Counted from the first letter of the stretch, positions 1-7,753 are shown. The stretch is 8,998 bases of DNA from Halomonas sp. (GCA_003560175.1 PWIZ01000077.1:1-8998); one strand, 5' to 3'. A program made the numbers and translations. Notes: a model not told the origin generated them from the letters alone.

Positions 1-1618
1 CGCCCGGCACGGCAACCCGTACCGGGCCGACCCCGACCGCGGCGGAGTCAGCGTCTTCCTGGCGGCGACGGTGGCGCACCGCGAGCCACAGCGCCAGCAG
101 CGCGGCCAGCCCGGCGCCGCCCAGCATCAGGTTGCGGTCGAGATTGCCCGGGTAGATAGCACCCCACCAGGGGCGCTCGCCCCCCTGCCCGCCGGGAGGC
201 GCGACACCCCCGGCGCCGGGCCCATCCACCCCGGCGCCGCCGGCGGCGAACGCGGCAAACTGGTCGCGCAGGGCGGCCATGTCCCCGCGCATTTCCGAGA
301 GCTCCTCCTGCAGCTGGTCGCGCTCTTCCTGCACCGCCTCGAGGGCGTCGCGGCGCTCCAGCCACTGGGCTTCCAGGCGCGCCAGACGCTCGTCGCTGGT
401 CAGCCCGCCCTCACCGTAGAGGGCGTTCAATAAATCGGGGTCGGCCACGACCTGGGAAGAGCCCACGGTCTCTCCGGCCTCGTTGAGGCCGTCGCCGATT
501 TCGTGATTGCCGACATCATCGCCGCCGCCTTCAACCGCGGAGGCACCTTCGGCCGCCAGCTGGGCATCGGTCAGCAGAGTCAAACGTGGCATCTCGGACT
601 CTGCTGCCGTGGCCGCATCCGCCTCTGCGGCCGGCTCGGAAGCGTCAAGCGAGTCGCCTGCCGCCGCCTCAGCAGGCGACGGGGGAGCCTCCTCGGGCGA
701 GGCCACCGCCACGTCGGCCGTCAACGCCCCGGCCGGCAATACTTGGGCCGGCACTTGGGCCGGCGCCGCGGCCACCGAAGCGGGCCGGCTGGCCGCCGGG
801 CTACCCAGCGCCACCCGAGCCGGGGCACCACCACCGCGGTTGGCCCAGGCTTGGTTCATCTCCGCGACGATCCGCTCCGCATCGCCCGTGGAGCGGGCGA
901 CAATCGCCTCGCGGCTCGGCACCACCAGGCTGAACCCGGCACCCATGGCGTTGATATTGCCGGAGGGGAAGGCCTCGGGATTGGCCTCCACCAGGGAGAC
1001 CATCATCTGGTTCATGCTGATGCCGCTGTCCGGACGCAGGCGCCCCGCGATGGCCCACAGGGTATCGCCGCTGCGCACCCAGCTCGGGTCGCCGCTTTGG
1101 GCGGGTGCCGCGGAGGGGCGGGGCGCCGCGGCCTGGGCCGGCGCAGCATCCCGCGGCGGCGCCGGGACGCTGACCGGCGCGGAGACGAGGCGGCGACCGC
1201 CCGCCACCAGGACGGGCATCTGATCGTAGTCCGGAGGGTCGAGCAGCAGGGTGACCTCGCGCAGCTGCTGGCCACCTGGCCAATCGAAGCGCAGCAGCAG
1301 GTCCACCCAGGGCTCGCGCACCGGCCGCTCGGTGGTGAGAGCCACCTCCAGGCGCCCCTGGCGCTGCTCCACCGCAAAACGCACGCTGGCCGCCAGCGGG
1401 GTCCACGGCAGCCCGGCCGCGGCAAAGGCGCGCTCATCGGCCACGGAGACGTTAAGCAACCCGGCCTGGATCCCCGCGGCGTCTGTCAGCGGCAGCGTGG
1501 CTCGCAACGGCGCATTGAGCGTGGAGCGCACGTCCACCTCCCCCAGCCCCAGGGCTAGCGCCAGAGGGCTCGCGGCGGTGAGCGACAGCAGCATGGCGAG
1601 AGTCAGCTTTCGATTCAT
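1..1618 (-). CDS. fimV: FimV-family LysM/polar hub protein, N-terminal part (3' end outside window)
   Basis: The first 539 codons of FimV, an inner-membrane protein that organises the cell pole, type IV pili and chemosensory or cAMP signalling in Pseudomonas relatives. Start is ATG at 1618, with AAGGGA a few bases upstream. Residues 1–22 form a signal peptide (MNRK, hydrophobic stretch, ALA), followed by LGLGEVDVRSTLNAPLRA, the family's characteristic mature N-terminus. The N-terminal beta domain runs to about residue 150, then a Pro/Ala linker. A FimV-type LysM domain spans about 179–235 (SWVRSGDTLWAIA ... SLVEANPEAFPSGNINAMGAG ... LVVPS). An acidic Ala/Glu-rich linker follows, then a coiled coil at about 405–458 and one membrane segment at about 497–514 ending in RHRRR. 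The cytoplasmic tail with the expected C-terminal repeats lies beyond position 1. The neighbour asd upstream is the usual arrangement in Pseudomonas-type genomes. Several long open frames overlapping this gene on both strands are products of its high GC content. Confidence 0.93.
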   Translation of the reverse strand, partial: MNRKLTLAMLLSLTAASPLALALGLGEVDVRSTLNAPLRATLPLTDAAGIQAGLLNVSVADERAFAAAGLPWTPLAASVRFAVEQRQGRLEVALTTERPVREPWVDLLLRFDWPGGQQLREVTLLLDPPDYDQMPVLVAGGRRLVSAPVSVPAPPRDAAPAQAAAPRPSAAPAQSGDPSWVRSGDTLWAIAGRLRPDSGISMNQMMVSLVEANPEAFPSGNINAMGAGFSLVVPSREAIVARSTGDAERIVAEMNQAWANRGGGAPARVALGSPAASRPASVAAAPAQVPAQVLPAGALTADVAVASPEEAPPSPAEAAAGDSLDASEPAAEADAATAAESEMPRLTLLTDAQLAAEGASAVEGGGDDVGNHEIGDGLNEAGETVGSSQVVADPDLLNALYGEGGLTSDERLARLEAQWLERRDALEAVQEERDQLQEELSEMRGDMAALRDQFAAFAAGGAGVDGPGAGGVAPPGGQGGERPWWGAIYPGNLDRNLMLGGAGLAALLALWLAVRHRRRQEDADSAAVGVGPVRVAVPG

Positions 1619-1857
1619 GATGTTCCCTTGCAGACGTCGGCGGACTTCAACCTCGAGACCACGTGACCCGATGCGAGCTCGAGGCGTGATTTATCCGTTG
1701 CCGTTTATACTTATCGTCCCTGTGTACCATATCCTTTGGTGCAACACGCCCGAGCTGGCGCGGATTGGCGCTCATACTTTAACCGTACTTTAACCCTAAT
1801 CGACGGCTACCGACCTGGCGAATTCGCCTTACCCCCGAGCAACGGGAATAAAGCAAC
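1619..1857 (-). promoter_or_regulatory. fimV upstream region, probable promoter, box not resolved
   Basis: This gene-free stretch between fimV and the asd terminator is locally AT-richer than its surroundings and must carry the fimV promoter if fimV is transcribed separately from asd. On the minus strand an AT-rich block around 1702–1715 (reads TAAGTATAAAC) could be a -10 region, but I find no convincing -35 at 16–18 bases. TTGCAC occurs upstream but about 25 bases away. No RNA gene or credible small ORF is visible here. Confidence 0.35.
1775..1795. repeat. Tandem 10-bp direct repeat, 11-bp period
   Basis: TACTTTAACC occurs twice, at 1775–1784 and 1786–1795, separated by one base, so the period is about one helical turn. 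It lies about 160 bp upstream of the fimV start. Such phased copies can be a regulator-binding site, but that is inference; two copies of a 10-mer could also be a simple local duplication. Confidence 0.6.
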
Positions 1858-1889
1858 AGCGGGGCGCCCCCCCCTGGGAGCGCCCCGCT
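1858..1889 (-). terminator. Probable rho-independent terminator of asd
   Basis: A perfect 10-bp GC-rich stem (AGCGGGGCGC at 1858–1867 pairing with GCGCCCCGCT at 1880–1889), with extra C–G pairing possible inside the loop. It lies about 47 bp past the asd stop codon. On the minus strand it is followed by GTTGCTTTATT, an imperfect T-rich tract, so termination is likely but the U-run is weaker than ideal. It separates asd from fimV transcription. Confidence 0.75.
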
Positions 1890-1935
1890 GGTCACAGACC
1901 TTGAAAAACATGCCCGCCGACAGGCCTCAAACGGC

Positions 1936-3048
1936 TTACTGCTCGCGCAGGATCTTGAGCATGCGCTTGAGCGGTTCGGCGGCGCCCCACAGCAGCTGGT
2001 CGCCGACGCTGAAGGCGGAGAGGTACTCGCCGCCCATGGCGAGCTTGCGCAGCCGGCCTACCGGAACGCTGAGGGTACCGGTCGCCGCCGCCGGGGTCAG
2101 GTCGCGAATGGTCGCTTCCTTGTCGTTGGGGACCACCTTGACCCAGTCGTTGTGCTTCGCCAGGCGATCCTCGATCTCGTCGAGGGGCACGTCCTGCTTC
2201 AGCTTGATGGTGAAGGCCTGACTGTGGGAGCGCATGGCACCGATGCGCACGCAGAGGCCATCGATGGGAATGGGGTTGTCCTGGAGGCCGAGGATCTTGT
2301 TGGTCTCCACGGTGCCCTTCCACTCCTCCTTGCTCTGGCCGTTGTCGCGCTTCACATCGATCCAGGGCAGCAGGCTGCCGGCCAGGGGGGCGCCGAAGTT
2401 CTCGGTGGGAAACTCGCCCGAGCGCATGGCCGCCGTGACCTTGCGGTCGATATCGAGAATGGCGCTGGCCGGGTCGGCCAGCTCACCGGCCACGCTGTCG
2501 CGCAGGGTGCCCATCTGGTTGAGCAGCTCGCGCATGTGCTTGGCGCCGGAGCCCGAGGCCGCCTGATAGGTCATCGAGGTCATCCACTCGATCATGTCCG
2601 CCTCGAACAGGCCACCCAGCCCCATGAGCATCAGGCTGACGGTGCAGTTGCCGCCAACGAAGGTCTTGGCACCATTCGCCAGCTGGGCATCGATGACGTG
2701 ACGGTTGACCGGATCGAGAACGATGGTGGCCTCGTCTTTCATGCGCAGCGTGCTGGCGGCGTCGATCCAGTAGCCCTTCCAGCCGCCGCTGCGCAGGTCA
2801 CCGTAGACCTTCTCGGTGTAGTCGCCCCCCTGGCAGGTGACGATGACGTCGAGCGCCTTGAGGGCGTCGAGGTCGAAGGCGTCCTTGAGAGGAGGCACCT
2901 CCACGCCGACGTCGGGACCGGCCTGACCGGCCTGGGAGGTGGTGAAGAAGATCGGCTCGATGCCGTTGAAGTCCCCGTCCTCCACCATGCGCTGGACCAG
3001 CACCGAACCCACCATGCCGCGCCAACCGACGAAACCGACTTTCAACAT
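1936..3048 (-). CDS. asd: Aspartate-semialdehyde dehydrogenase
   Basis: Cytosolic enzyme reducing L-aspartyl-4-phosphate with NADPH to L-aspartate 4-semialdehyde, the branch point to diaminopimelate/lysine, methionine and threonine. The 370-residue product is collinear with the E. coli/Pseudomonas form of the family (about 367–370 residues). It starts [16 protein letters not shown], with the nucleotide-binding GxxGxVG loop at residues 8–14. The catalytic Cys135 lies in GGNCTVSL, and the active-site residues Arg268 and His275 lie in [12 protein letters not shown]. The C-terminus carries the family block [31 protein letters not shown]. An upstream in-frame ATG at 3090 would add 14 residues, but it lies upstream of the promoter -10 and has no family support. 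ATG at 3048 has a GGAGGA Shine–Dalgarno at 3055–3060, six bases away. Essential housekeeping gene; no defects seen. Confidence 0.98.
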   Translation of the reverse strand: MLKVGFVGWRGMVGSVLVQRMVEDGDFNGIEPIFFTTSQAGQAGPDVGVEVPPLKDAFDLDALKALDVIVTCQGGDYTEKVYGDLRSGGWKGYWIDAASTLRMKDEATIVLDPVNRHVIDAQLANGAKTFVGGNCTVSLMLMGLGGLFEADMIEWMTSMTYQAASGSGAKHMRELLNQMGTLRDSVAGELADPASAILDIDRKVTAAMRSGEFPTENFGAPLAGSLLPWIDVKRDNGQSKEEWKGTVETNKILGLQDNPIPIDGLCVRIGAMRSHSQAFTIKLKQDVPLDEIEDRLAKHNDWVKVVPNDKEATIRDLTPAAATGTLSVPVGRLRKLAMGGEYLSAFSVGDQLLWGAAEPLKRMLKILREQ

Positions 3049-3054
3049 GTGAAG

Positions 3055-3085
3055 TCCTCCAATAAAAAATGTGTCGATCATTATA
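3055..3085 (-). promoter_or_regulatory. asd promoter -10 and ribosome binding site
   Basis: On the minus strand a consensus -10 TATAAT lies at 3080–3085. The -35 at the usual spacing is poor (CTGCTC-like). Transcription would begin near 3073 and give a leader of about 25 bases. It contains GGAGGA at 3055–3060, six bases before the asd ATG, which fixes the start at 3048. Confidence 0.65.
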
Positions 3086-3159
3086 CACAAGCCTTCCAGC
3101 TCGAGCAGCCGAGCGCCGGGACTAGACCCTTCCCCTCCCCGGGCTGACGGTTTTCATGC

Positions 3160-3187
3160 TTGGCATAGAGGGCTCAACGCTTACAGT
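3160..3187 (+). promoter_or_regulatory. Candidate promoter of the kinase–NTase–ABC operon
   Basis: In the 177-bp divergent gap between asd and the kinase gene, TTGGCA at 3160–3165 and TACAGT at 3182–3187 form a -35/-10 pair with a 16-bp spacer. Each matches the sigma-70 consensus at four or more positions. This is the best candidate I see, but short matches are common, so the call is weak. No obvious operator palindrome overlaps it. Confidence 0.3.
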
Positions 3188-3225
3188 GTACTTACATTAC
3201 GACGGGGCCGAGGCGCAGACCGATC

Positions 3226-4254
3226 ATGGCAAGCATCAGAGTTCTCCCTGCAGAGGATATGGAACCGGTACCGCCCACGCCGGAAAGGCGCCGAAACGCT
3301 TCTGGCTCCCTACCCTACCGATACTACACCACCTATGGCCTGCGGATTGGCTCACAGCTCGAGCTTCCCGAGCTCGAGCCACACCCGGCAGAACCCCATC
3401 CCGACATACGAATCCAGGTCGGCGAACTGGACGAGCCATTTGAAGGGGCCGACGTCACCACGCCATGGCTTCAGTGCAGCAGTGACCGCTGCCAATTTCT
3501 ACTCAACCATATCGCCCGATATCGCGTCGAGCGGGGCAGGACCATCCGAATCGACCGCCGCCTGGGGCCCGCCGGCGCTTCGACGGCCAGCGAGGGTGAC
3601 CTGCGCCTCTACCTATTGGGAAGCGCTCTGGGGGCACTGCTCCATCAAAGACACTGGCTGCCCCTGCATATCAGTGCGGTACAGACCCCGGCTGGGGTCT
3701 GGGGCTTCACGGGGGATTCCGGGGCAGGCAAGTCGACGCTTGCCGCCTGGCTGCATTATCGATACGGCTGGAAAATGGTCAGTGACGACGTCGGGGTGAT
3801 CAAGCCTGGAGAGGCAGCTCCCACCCTCTATCCGGGGCCGCCACGACTCAAGCTGTGGAAGGACACCCTGGAGCGCCTGGAGATCGATCGTCAGGGCCTG
3901 GCCCGAGACCTGACGCGCACGGAAAAATTTCACCTGAACCGGCACCAGGGGTTCACGCACCACACCGAGCCACTGAAAGCACTCGTGATGCTCGAGAGGG
4001 CCTTCCCCGGCCAAAAGGCCAGTATCGAGGCCGTCGAAGGGGTCGAGGCATTCAAGGTCGTGATGTCGGCCCTCTACCTGCCCGAGTGGGGGCAGCGCTT
4101 CAATGGCCCTGCCAGGCTGATGCAGTATGGCGCTGATCTGGCGCGGCAGATCCGGGTCTATCGCTACCGGCGACCCTGGTCGCTGGAGAAGATCGAGGAG
4201 AGCCTGGCGCCGCTGATTCAAGAACTCCATGAGGGCGCGGGACATGCCAGCTGA
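3226..4254 (+). CDS. HprK-like P-loop kinase, probable lasso-peptide C-terminal serine kinase
   Basis: 342-residue protein of the HPr-kinase-like family. After a Pro/Arg-rich start, the conserved region begins near residue 32 (YYTTYGLRIGSQLELPEL). LPLHISAV precedes the P-loop GFTGDSGAGKST at residues 160–171, with Lys169 and Ser170 for ATP. MVSDDVGVI at about 184–192 supplies the acidic metal/catalytic pair Asp187–Asp188, as in HprK. It is not the PTS regulator: the N-terminal HprK domain is absent, and the gene leads an operon with a nucleotidyltransferase and an ABC exporter beside a lasso precursor. In the paeninodin family such kinases phosphorylate the precursor's C-terminal Ser, and the precursor here ends in Ser. 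The start at 3226 is tentative, with only GAGG about 12 bases upstream; ATG 3259 is an alternative with badly spaced SD. Its 3' end overlaps the next gene, implying coupled translation. Confidence 0.85.
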   Translation: MASIRVLPAEDMEPVPPTPERRRNASGSLPYRYYTTYGLRIGSQLELPELEPHPAEPHPDIRIQVGELDEPFEGADVTTPWLQCSSDRCQFLLNHIARYRVERGRTIRIDRRLGPAGASTASEGDLRLYLLGSALGALLHQRHWLPLHISAVQTPAGVWGFTGDSGAGKSTLAAWLHYRYGWKMVSDDVGVIKPGEAAPTLYPGPPRLKLWKDTLERLEIDRQGLARDLTRTEKFHLNRHQGFTHHTEPLKALVMLERAFPGQKASIEAVEGVEAFKVVMSALYLPEWGQRFNGPARLMQYGADLARQIRVYRYRRPWSLEKIEESLAPLIQELHEGAGHAS

Positions 4255-5437
4255 GCCCCTTGCACCCGACGCCACGCTGCGGCTGTTGATACTGCTGGCC
4301 AGACTGGAGCTGACCGAGGCTCAGCGAGAGGCCGCCCTGGCCCTCTGCAGCGGCATCCAGGCCTGGCATGAGGTGGCGAGCCGGGCAGAACGGCAGCTGG
4401 TGCTGCCCTTGGTGTATCGCCACCTGCACGAACTGTCGCCACCGACGCTGTCACCGACCGATGCGGCTCACCTCCGTCAGCGGGCCCTGAGCATCGTTCA
4501 GGTTAACCTGCTCGTCGCCGGCGAACAGCAGCGCCTGGTCGGCGAGATACTGGATCCCCTGAATATTCCCTACCTCTTCTTCAAGGGGCCGGCCCTGGCG
4601 GCCCGCTACTACGATGAGCCGGCCATGCGATCCTGCCGGGATATCGACCTGCTGGTGCCACGCCACCGCTGTGTCGAGCTGCTGACATTCGCCCTGGAAC
4701 ACGGCTATCGGCCCCTCGACCCCGAGGCCTTGACACCCGACCGGCAGAGTCTCGAGTTTGCCCTCCGCGCGAAAACCGTGGTGTCCCTTGTCTCTCCCTC
4801 AGGCGTCTGTATCGAAATCCATCATGAGATCGACCGCGGCGCCGGGATCTACCAAAGCGACGCACTCCTCGACAGCCGAGTCGCCCACCAGGCCGGCGGA
4901 ACCCAGCTCTACTCGATGCCGACCAGCGAGCTTTTCGTCTATATCTGCTTGCATCACACGCGCCACTACTGGTCACACCTTCACTGGCTGGTCGACCTGG
5001 ATGCCATCCAGCGCCATCCTGACTTCGATGCGGCAGCGGCCTACGCCTGCGCAGAGCGCCGGGGCCTGGCAGCCACGTTCAACGCCTGCATGGAATTCTA
5101 CCGGGCGCTCGCCACTCCCGAGCCCGAACATTCATCACACCTCAGCCCGCGCAGCCGCGAGATGCTCGAGGCCTGCTTCATGACCCTGCAGGGCGGGCTC
5201 GAGGCCGAACTGGCACTGCGCTCCAAGCGCCCCGCCCGGCAGTTCGGCTTCAGCTGGCAGACGACCCTGGCCAATCGGTGGGCAAGCCGCATCAGGGAAT
5301 GGGCCAGCCCACTCCAGCCGGGTTATATCGATTACCAGTTTTTCCCCTTGCCATCCCGCTGGCAGTGGCTCTACTACGCCATTCGGCCCTACCGCGCCCT
5401 GGCCAAGCGCCGCCGCACCCGGTGGCCCGCAGGATGA
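4244..5437 (+). CDS. Nucleotidyltransferase-fold protein (lasso/RiPP tailoring type)
   Basis: 397-residue protein of the uncharacterised nucleotidyltransferase family seen in polysaccharide and lasso-peptide clusters (NTP_transf_5 type, judged by eye). The core is YLFFKGPALAARYY followed by CRDIDLLV; Asp133 and Asp135 form the DxD-type metal-binding pair expected of the fold. CIEIHHEIDRG is the second conserved block. The C-terminus resembles relatives, with FFPLPSRWQWLYYAIRPYRAL. I chose ATG 4244, preceded by GAGGG about eight bases away; ATG 4229 would add five residues and lacks a clear SD. Either start overlaps the kinase stop, and the stop overlaps the next gene's ATG, so the three genes are one transcript. 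By analogy with clusters pairing this protein with a kinase, it probably adds a nucleotidyl or sugar group to the phosphorylated peptide. The donor and product cannot be read from sequence. Confidence 0.82.
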   Translation: MPAEPLAPDATLRLLILLARLELTEAQREAALALCSGIQAWHEVASRAERQLVLPLVYRHLHELSPPTLSPTDAAHLRQRALSIVQVNLLVAGEQQRLVGEILDPLNIPYLFFKGPALAARYYDEPAMRSCRDIDLLVPRHRCVELLTFALEHGYRPLDPEALTPDRQSLEFALRAKTVVSLVSPSGVCIEIHHEIDRGAGIYQSDALLDSRVAHQAGGTQLYSMPTSELFVYICLHHTRHYWSHLHWLVDLDAIQRHPDFDAAAAYACAERRGLAATFNACMEFYRALATPEPEHSSHLSPRSREMLEACFMTLQGGLEAELALRSKRPARQFGFSWQTTLANRWASRIREWASPLQPGYIDYQFFPLPSRWQWLYYAIRPYRALAKRRRTRWPAG

Positions 5438-7260
5438 TTCCTTCCCCGCGAACCCTTCTGGAACCCCTCGGCACCCTTCGCCGGGTTCTTCCTCTGCTGT
5501 GGGCGAGCAGTAGCAAGTGGACCCTGATCGGCTCCCTGCTCATGGTGCTGGAAGTCGGTTTCGGGCTGGCGGCGCTCTATCTGCTCAAGCAGCTCGTCGA
5601 CCTGGTCACCACCCTGCTGGGCGATGAGGCCACCGCGGCCCAGGGCATGGCGGAAGTCCTGGGCTACGTGGGCCTTACCGGGGGGGCGACACTGGCCTTC
5701 ATGGTAACCCGCGCCCTCTCCAACCTGGCCAAGGAGGCCCAGGCTCTGCTGGTGGCAGACTACATTGACGGCAGGGTCCATGAATGCGCCGTCAGCGCCG
5801 ACCTGGCCTTCTATGAGAGCCCGCGCTATTTCGACACCCTGGAGAGGGCCAGAGAGTCAGGCAATCAGCGCCCCGCCCAGGTCATCGGCAACCTGATGAT
5901 GCTGTCGAGGAATGCCCTCATGCTGGCCGCCGTCGTCGTCCTGCTGGTTTCGATCGACTGGCTGCTGCTGCCCGTCCTGATGATTGCTATCCTGCCGGGG
6001 CTTCTGGTGCGCCTGCACTTCACGCGCCACCTCTATGACTGGCAGCGCCGACGGACCCAGATGGAACGAAAAGCCGGCTATCTCGACTGGCTGATGACCT
6101 CCAACCTGCACGCCAAGGAACTGCGCGTCTACCAGCTGGGCGATCATCTGCGAGCCCGTTACGCCGGGCTGCGGGGATGCATTCGCCGGGAGCGCCTGCA
6201 GATCACCCTGCGACGTACCCGCCTTGAAGTCGCCGTCGGCAGCGCTGCGGCCATCGCCTTTTTCGCCAGCCTCGCCTACCTGGCCTGGCAGACGGCGGAG
6301 GGGCGCAGCAGCATCGGCGACCTGGTACTGTTCATGCTGATCTTCCAGCGCGCCCAGACCATGGGACAGGAACTGGTACAGCAGCTTTCCAAGCTCTATG
6401 AGGACCACCTCTACATGGGGCTGCTGTTCGAGTTGCTGGATATCCGCCCGGAGATCAGGGCGCCGCACCACCCGGAGGCGATCCCCGAGGCCATTCATGC
6501 AGGAATCCGCTTCGAAAAGGTGGGCTTCCAATATCCCGGATCGCACCAACCCACCCTGAGTGACATCGACTTGAGCATACGCCCCGGCCAGGTCGTCGCG
6601 TTGGTGGGTGTCAACGGGTCGGGCAAGACCACCCTGATCAAGCTGCTATGTCGCCTCTACGACCCCGCCCAGGGCCGCATCACTCTCGATGGCGTCGATA
6701 TCCGACACTACAGCCTAGAGCAGTACCGCAATCTGTTCAGCGTCATCTTCCAGGACTACTCCCAATATGCGACCAGCGTGAAGGAGAATATTCACTTCGG
6801 TGACATCCAGTCTTCCGGCGAACAACCCTCGATCATGACGGCAGCCATCAACGCCGGCGCCGACGATTTCATCAGCCAGCTGCCCCGCGGCTATGACACC
6901 CCGCTTACCCGTATGTTTGACGATGGGCAGGAGATCAGTATCGGACAGTGGCAGAAGCTCGCCCTGGCACGCGCCTTCCTGAGAAAGTCGGCGTTTATCA
7001 TACTCGACGAGCCCACCAGCTCACTGGACCCCGAGGCCGAGTTCGAGATGTTCGAGAATTTCCGGGAACGAATCAGTCATCGCGGCGCCCTGATGATCAG
7101 CCACCGGCTATCTACCGTCAGAATGGCCGACTACATCTATGTCATGGATCAGGGAAGAATTTGTGAAAGCGGCACCCATGAGGAGCTGATCCGCAAGAAA
7201 GGCACCTATTTCAATCTCTTCAACAAGCAGGCGTTTCACTACAGGGATGTCGAGGCATAA
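5434..7260 (+). CDS. ABC exporter, fused membrane and ATPase domains (lasso-peptide D type)
   Basis: 608-residue half-transporter that should dimerise in the inner membrane and export (and give immunity to) the mature peptide. Hydrophobic segments lie at about 29–51, 80–97, 160–192 (two spans), 266–286 and 293–311. The ATPase domain follows from about 355: Walker A GVNGSGKTT (392–400), Q-loop VIFQDYSQY, signature ISIGQ (501–505) in place of the usual LSGGQ, Walker B FIILDEP with Asp525 and Glu526, D-loop SSLD, and the switch His557 in ISHRLST. No C39 peptidase domain precedes the membrane part, so the exporter does not cut leaders. The start is ATG 5434, whose ATGA overlaps the stop of the nucleotidyltransferase gene. 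The longer open frame from 5278 lies inside that gene in another frame and adds an unrelated Pro-rich tail. General lipid/peptide exporter is the fallback reading. Confidence 0.9.
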   Translation: MIPSPRTLLEPLGTLRRVLPLLWASSSKWTLIGSLLMVLEVGFGLAALYLLKQLVDLVTTLLGDEATAAQGMAEVLGYVGLTGGATLAFMVTRALSNLAKEAQALLVADYIDGRVHECAVSADLAFYESPRYFDTLERARESGNQRPAQVIGNLMMLSRNALMLAAVVVLLVSIDWLLLPVLMIAILPGLLVRLHFTRHLYDWQRRRTQMERKAGYLDWLMTSNLHAKELRVYQLGDHLRARYAGLRGCIRRERLQITLRRTRLEVAVGSAAAIAFFASLAYLAWQTAEGRSSIGDLVLFMLIFQRAQTMGQELVQQLSKLYEDHLYMGLLFELLDIRPEIRAPHHPEAIPEAIHAGIRFEKVGFQYPGSHQPTLSDIDLSIRPGQVVALVGVNGSGKTTLIKLLCRLYDPAQGRITLDGVDIRHYSLEQYRNLFSVIFQDYSQYATSVKENIHFGDIQSSGEQPSIMTAAINAGADDFISQLPRGYDTPLTRMFDDGQEISIGQWQKLALARAFLRKSAFIILDEPTSSLDPEAEFEMFENFRERISHRGALMISHRLSTVRMADYIYVMDQGRICESGTHEELIRKKGTYFNLFNKQAFHYRDVEA

Positions 7261-7379
7261 CGGGATGTCGGGAATAAAGAGATCTCGAGATCTAAACGAG
7301 TCTAGAGGCTTAAACGGGGCGCGCGCCGAGAACCGAGGATAAACCCCAGCTCTCGCCGCTGAAACGCCTGGATCGAGCG
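7261..7379. other. Gap between converging operons, no clear terminator
   Basis: The 3' ends of the ABC gene and the PqqD-like gene face each other across 119 bp. It holds a perfect 14-bp palindrome AGATCTCGAGATCT (7280–7293), which on the minus strand is followed by CTTTATT and could be a modest terminator for the minus-strand genes. A 10-bp palindrome GGCGCGCGCC (7318–7327) also lies here. On the plus strand GCCT...AGGC followed by TTTTAT at 7367–7391 is too weak to call. GGGATGTCG is repeated at 7244–7252 and 7262–7270, across the ABC stop. No gene is supported here. Confidence 0.5.
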
Positions 7380-7679
7380 CTAGGCTTTTATCACCAGCTC
7401 TTCGTCTTCCAGCTGGCCGATAAAATCGAGCACCTCGCTTTCGCACACATCACGATCCACTGAAAACTCACTCATCAGGTGATCGCAGATCGAGCCGATA
7501 GCAACCGGGGCTTCCATGAGATCCCAGATTCTCTTCCCGACCAGAGGCACCCCGTAGTACATCCCTCTGTTGACACTGAAGAGAACCAGATCATCCCCCA
7601 CTCGAGAGGCAAGAGGCGACGGGGATCGCTGCACGCGGCTTTCGATATCCAACTGGCTTTTCTTATCAGACTGAAGCAT
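7380..7679 (-). CDS. PqqD-like RiPP recognition element (split lasso B1)
   Basis: 99-residue stand-alone PqqD-family protein. Such proteins bind the precursor leader through a winged-helix fold and deliver it to the leader protease and cyclase. The fold pattern is clear: a beta-rich N-half (GDDLVLFSVNRGMYYGVPLVGKRIWDLM, residues about 28–55, with the family's G..IW.L block), then helices with SICDHLMSEFSVDRDVCESEVLDFIGQLEDEELV. The length equals that of split B1 proteins, so the protease half (B2, transglutaminase-like) must be a separate gene; it is not in this window. Start is ATG 7679 with AGGTGA six bases upstream. It lies 74 bp downstream of the precursor gene on the same strand, so it is probably cotranscribed with it. 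PQQ synthesis is unlikely because no other pqq gene is present. Confidence 0.88.
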   Translation of the reverse strand: MLQSDKKSQLDIESRVQRSPSPLASRVGDDLVLFSVNRGMYYGVPLVGKRIWDLMEAPVAIGSICDHLMSEFSVDRDVCESEVLDFIGQLEDEELVIKA

Positions 7680-7720
7680 ATCACGTCACCTGATCATGAG
7701 CTCAAGGGGCATGGCCAATG

Positions 7721-7736
7721 ATGACATCCCTGTCAT
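7721..7736 (-). promoter_or_regulatory. Stem-loop between precursor and B1 genes
   Basis: ATGACA-TCCC-TGTCAT (plus-strand reading) forms a 6-bp stem with a 4-base loop in the 74-bp spacer. There is no T-run after it on the minus strand. Hairpins placed here in RiPP operons can protect the 3' end of the precursor mRNA or attenuate downstream genes, which would favour precursor over enzyme. The structure is short, so the role is inference. Confidence 0.4.
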
Positions 7737-7753
7737 TGAATCTAACTTCCTTA

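Noticed and set aside
503..1558. Long plus-strand open frames (351 and 238 codons) opposite fimV
   Set aside because: They are Arg/Gly/Pro/Ala-rich, match no family, and lie over the clear FimV frame with signal peptide, LysM and membrane segment; they arise from high GC.
2152..3147. 331-codon plus-strand frame opposite asd
   Set aside because: It mirrors the asd reading frame and has no recognisable domain; asd is certain.
3099..3379. Three copies of the palindrome GCTCGAGC (3099, 3357, 3372)
   Set aside because: Short, GC-rich, and two copies fall in codons for a Leu-Glu-rich stretch; no consistent spacing or position.
3071..3799. 242-codon plus-strand frame spanning the asd–kinase gap
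   Set aside because: It overlaps the kinase gene in another frame and has low-complexity Ser/Arg/Pro content with no motifs.
5278..5433. N-terminal extension of the ABC protein from ATG 5278
   Set aside because: It lies wholly within the nucleotidyltransferase gene and is Pro-rich, unlike exporters; ATG 5434 forms an ATGA overlap with the upstream stop.
7241..7733. 11-bp inverted repeat ACAGGGATGTC flanking the B1 gene (7241–7251 and 7723–7733)
   Set aside because: Matches of this length are expected by chance in a 9-kb window; no transposon features accompany it.
7686..7736. 16-residue minus-strand frame between precursor and B1
   Set aside because: SD spacing is poor, the peptide has no leader or core features, and it overlaps the hairpin; it could at most be a coupling peptide.
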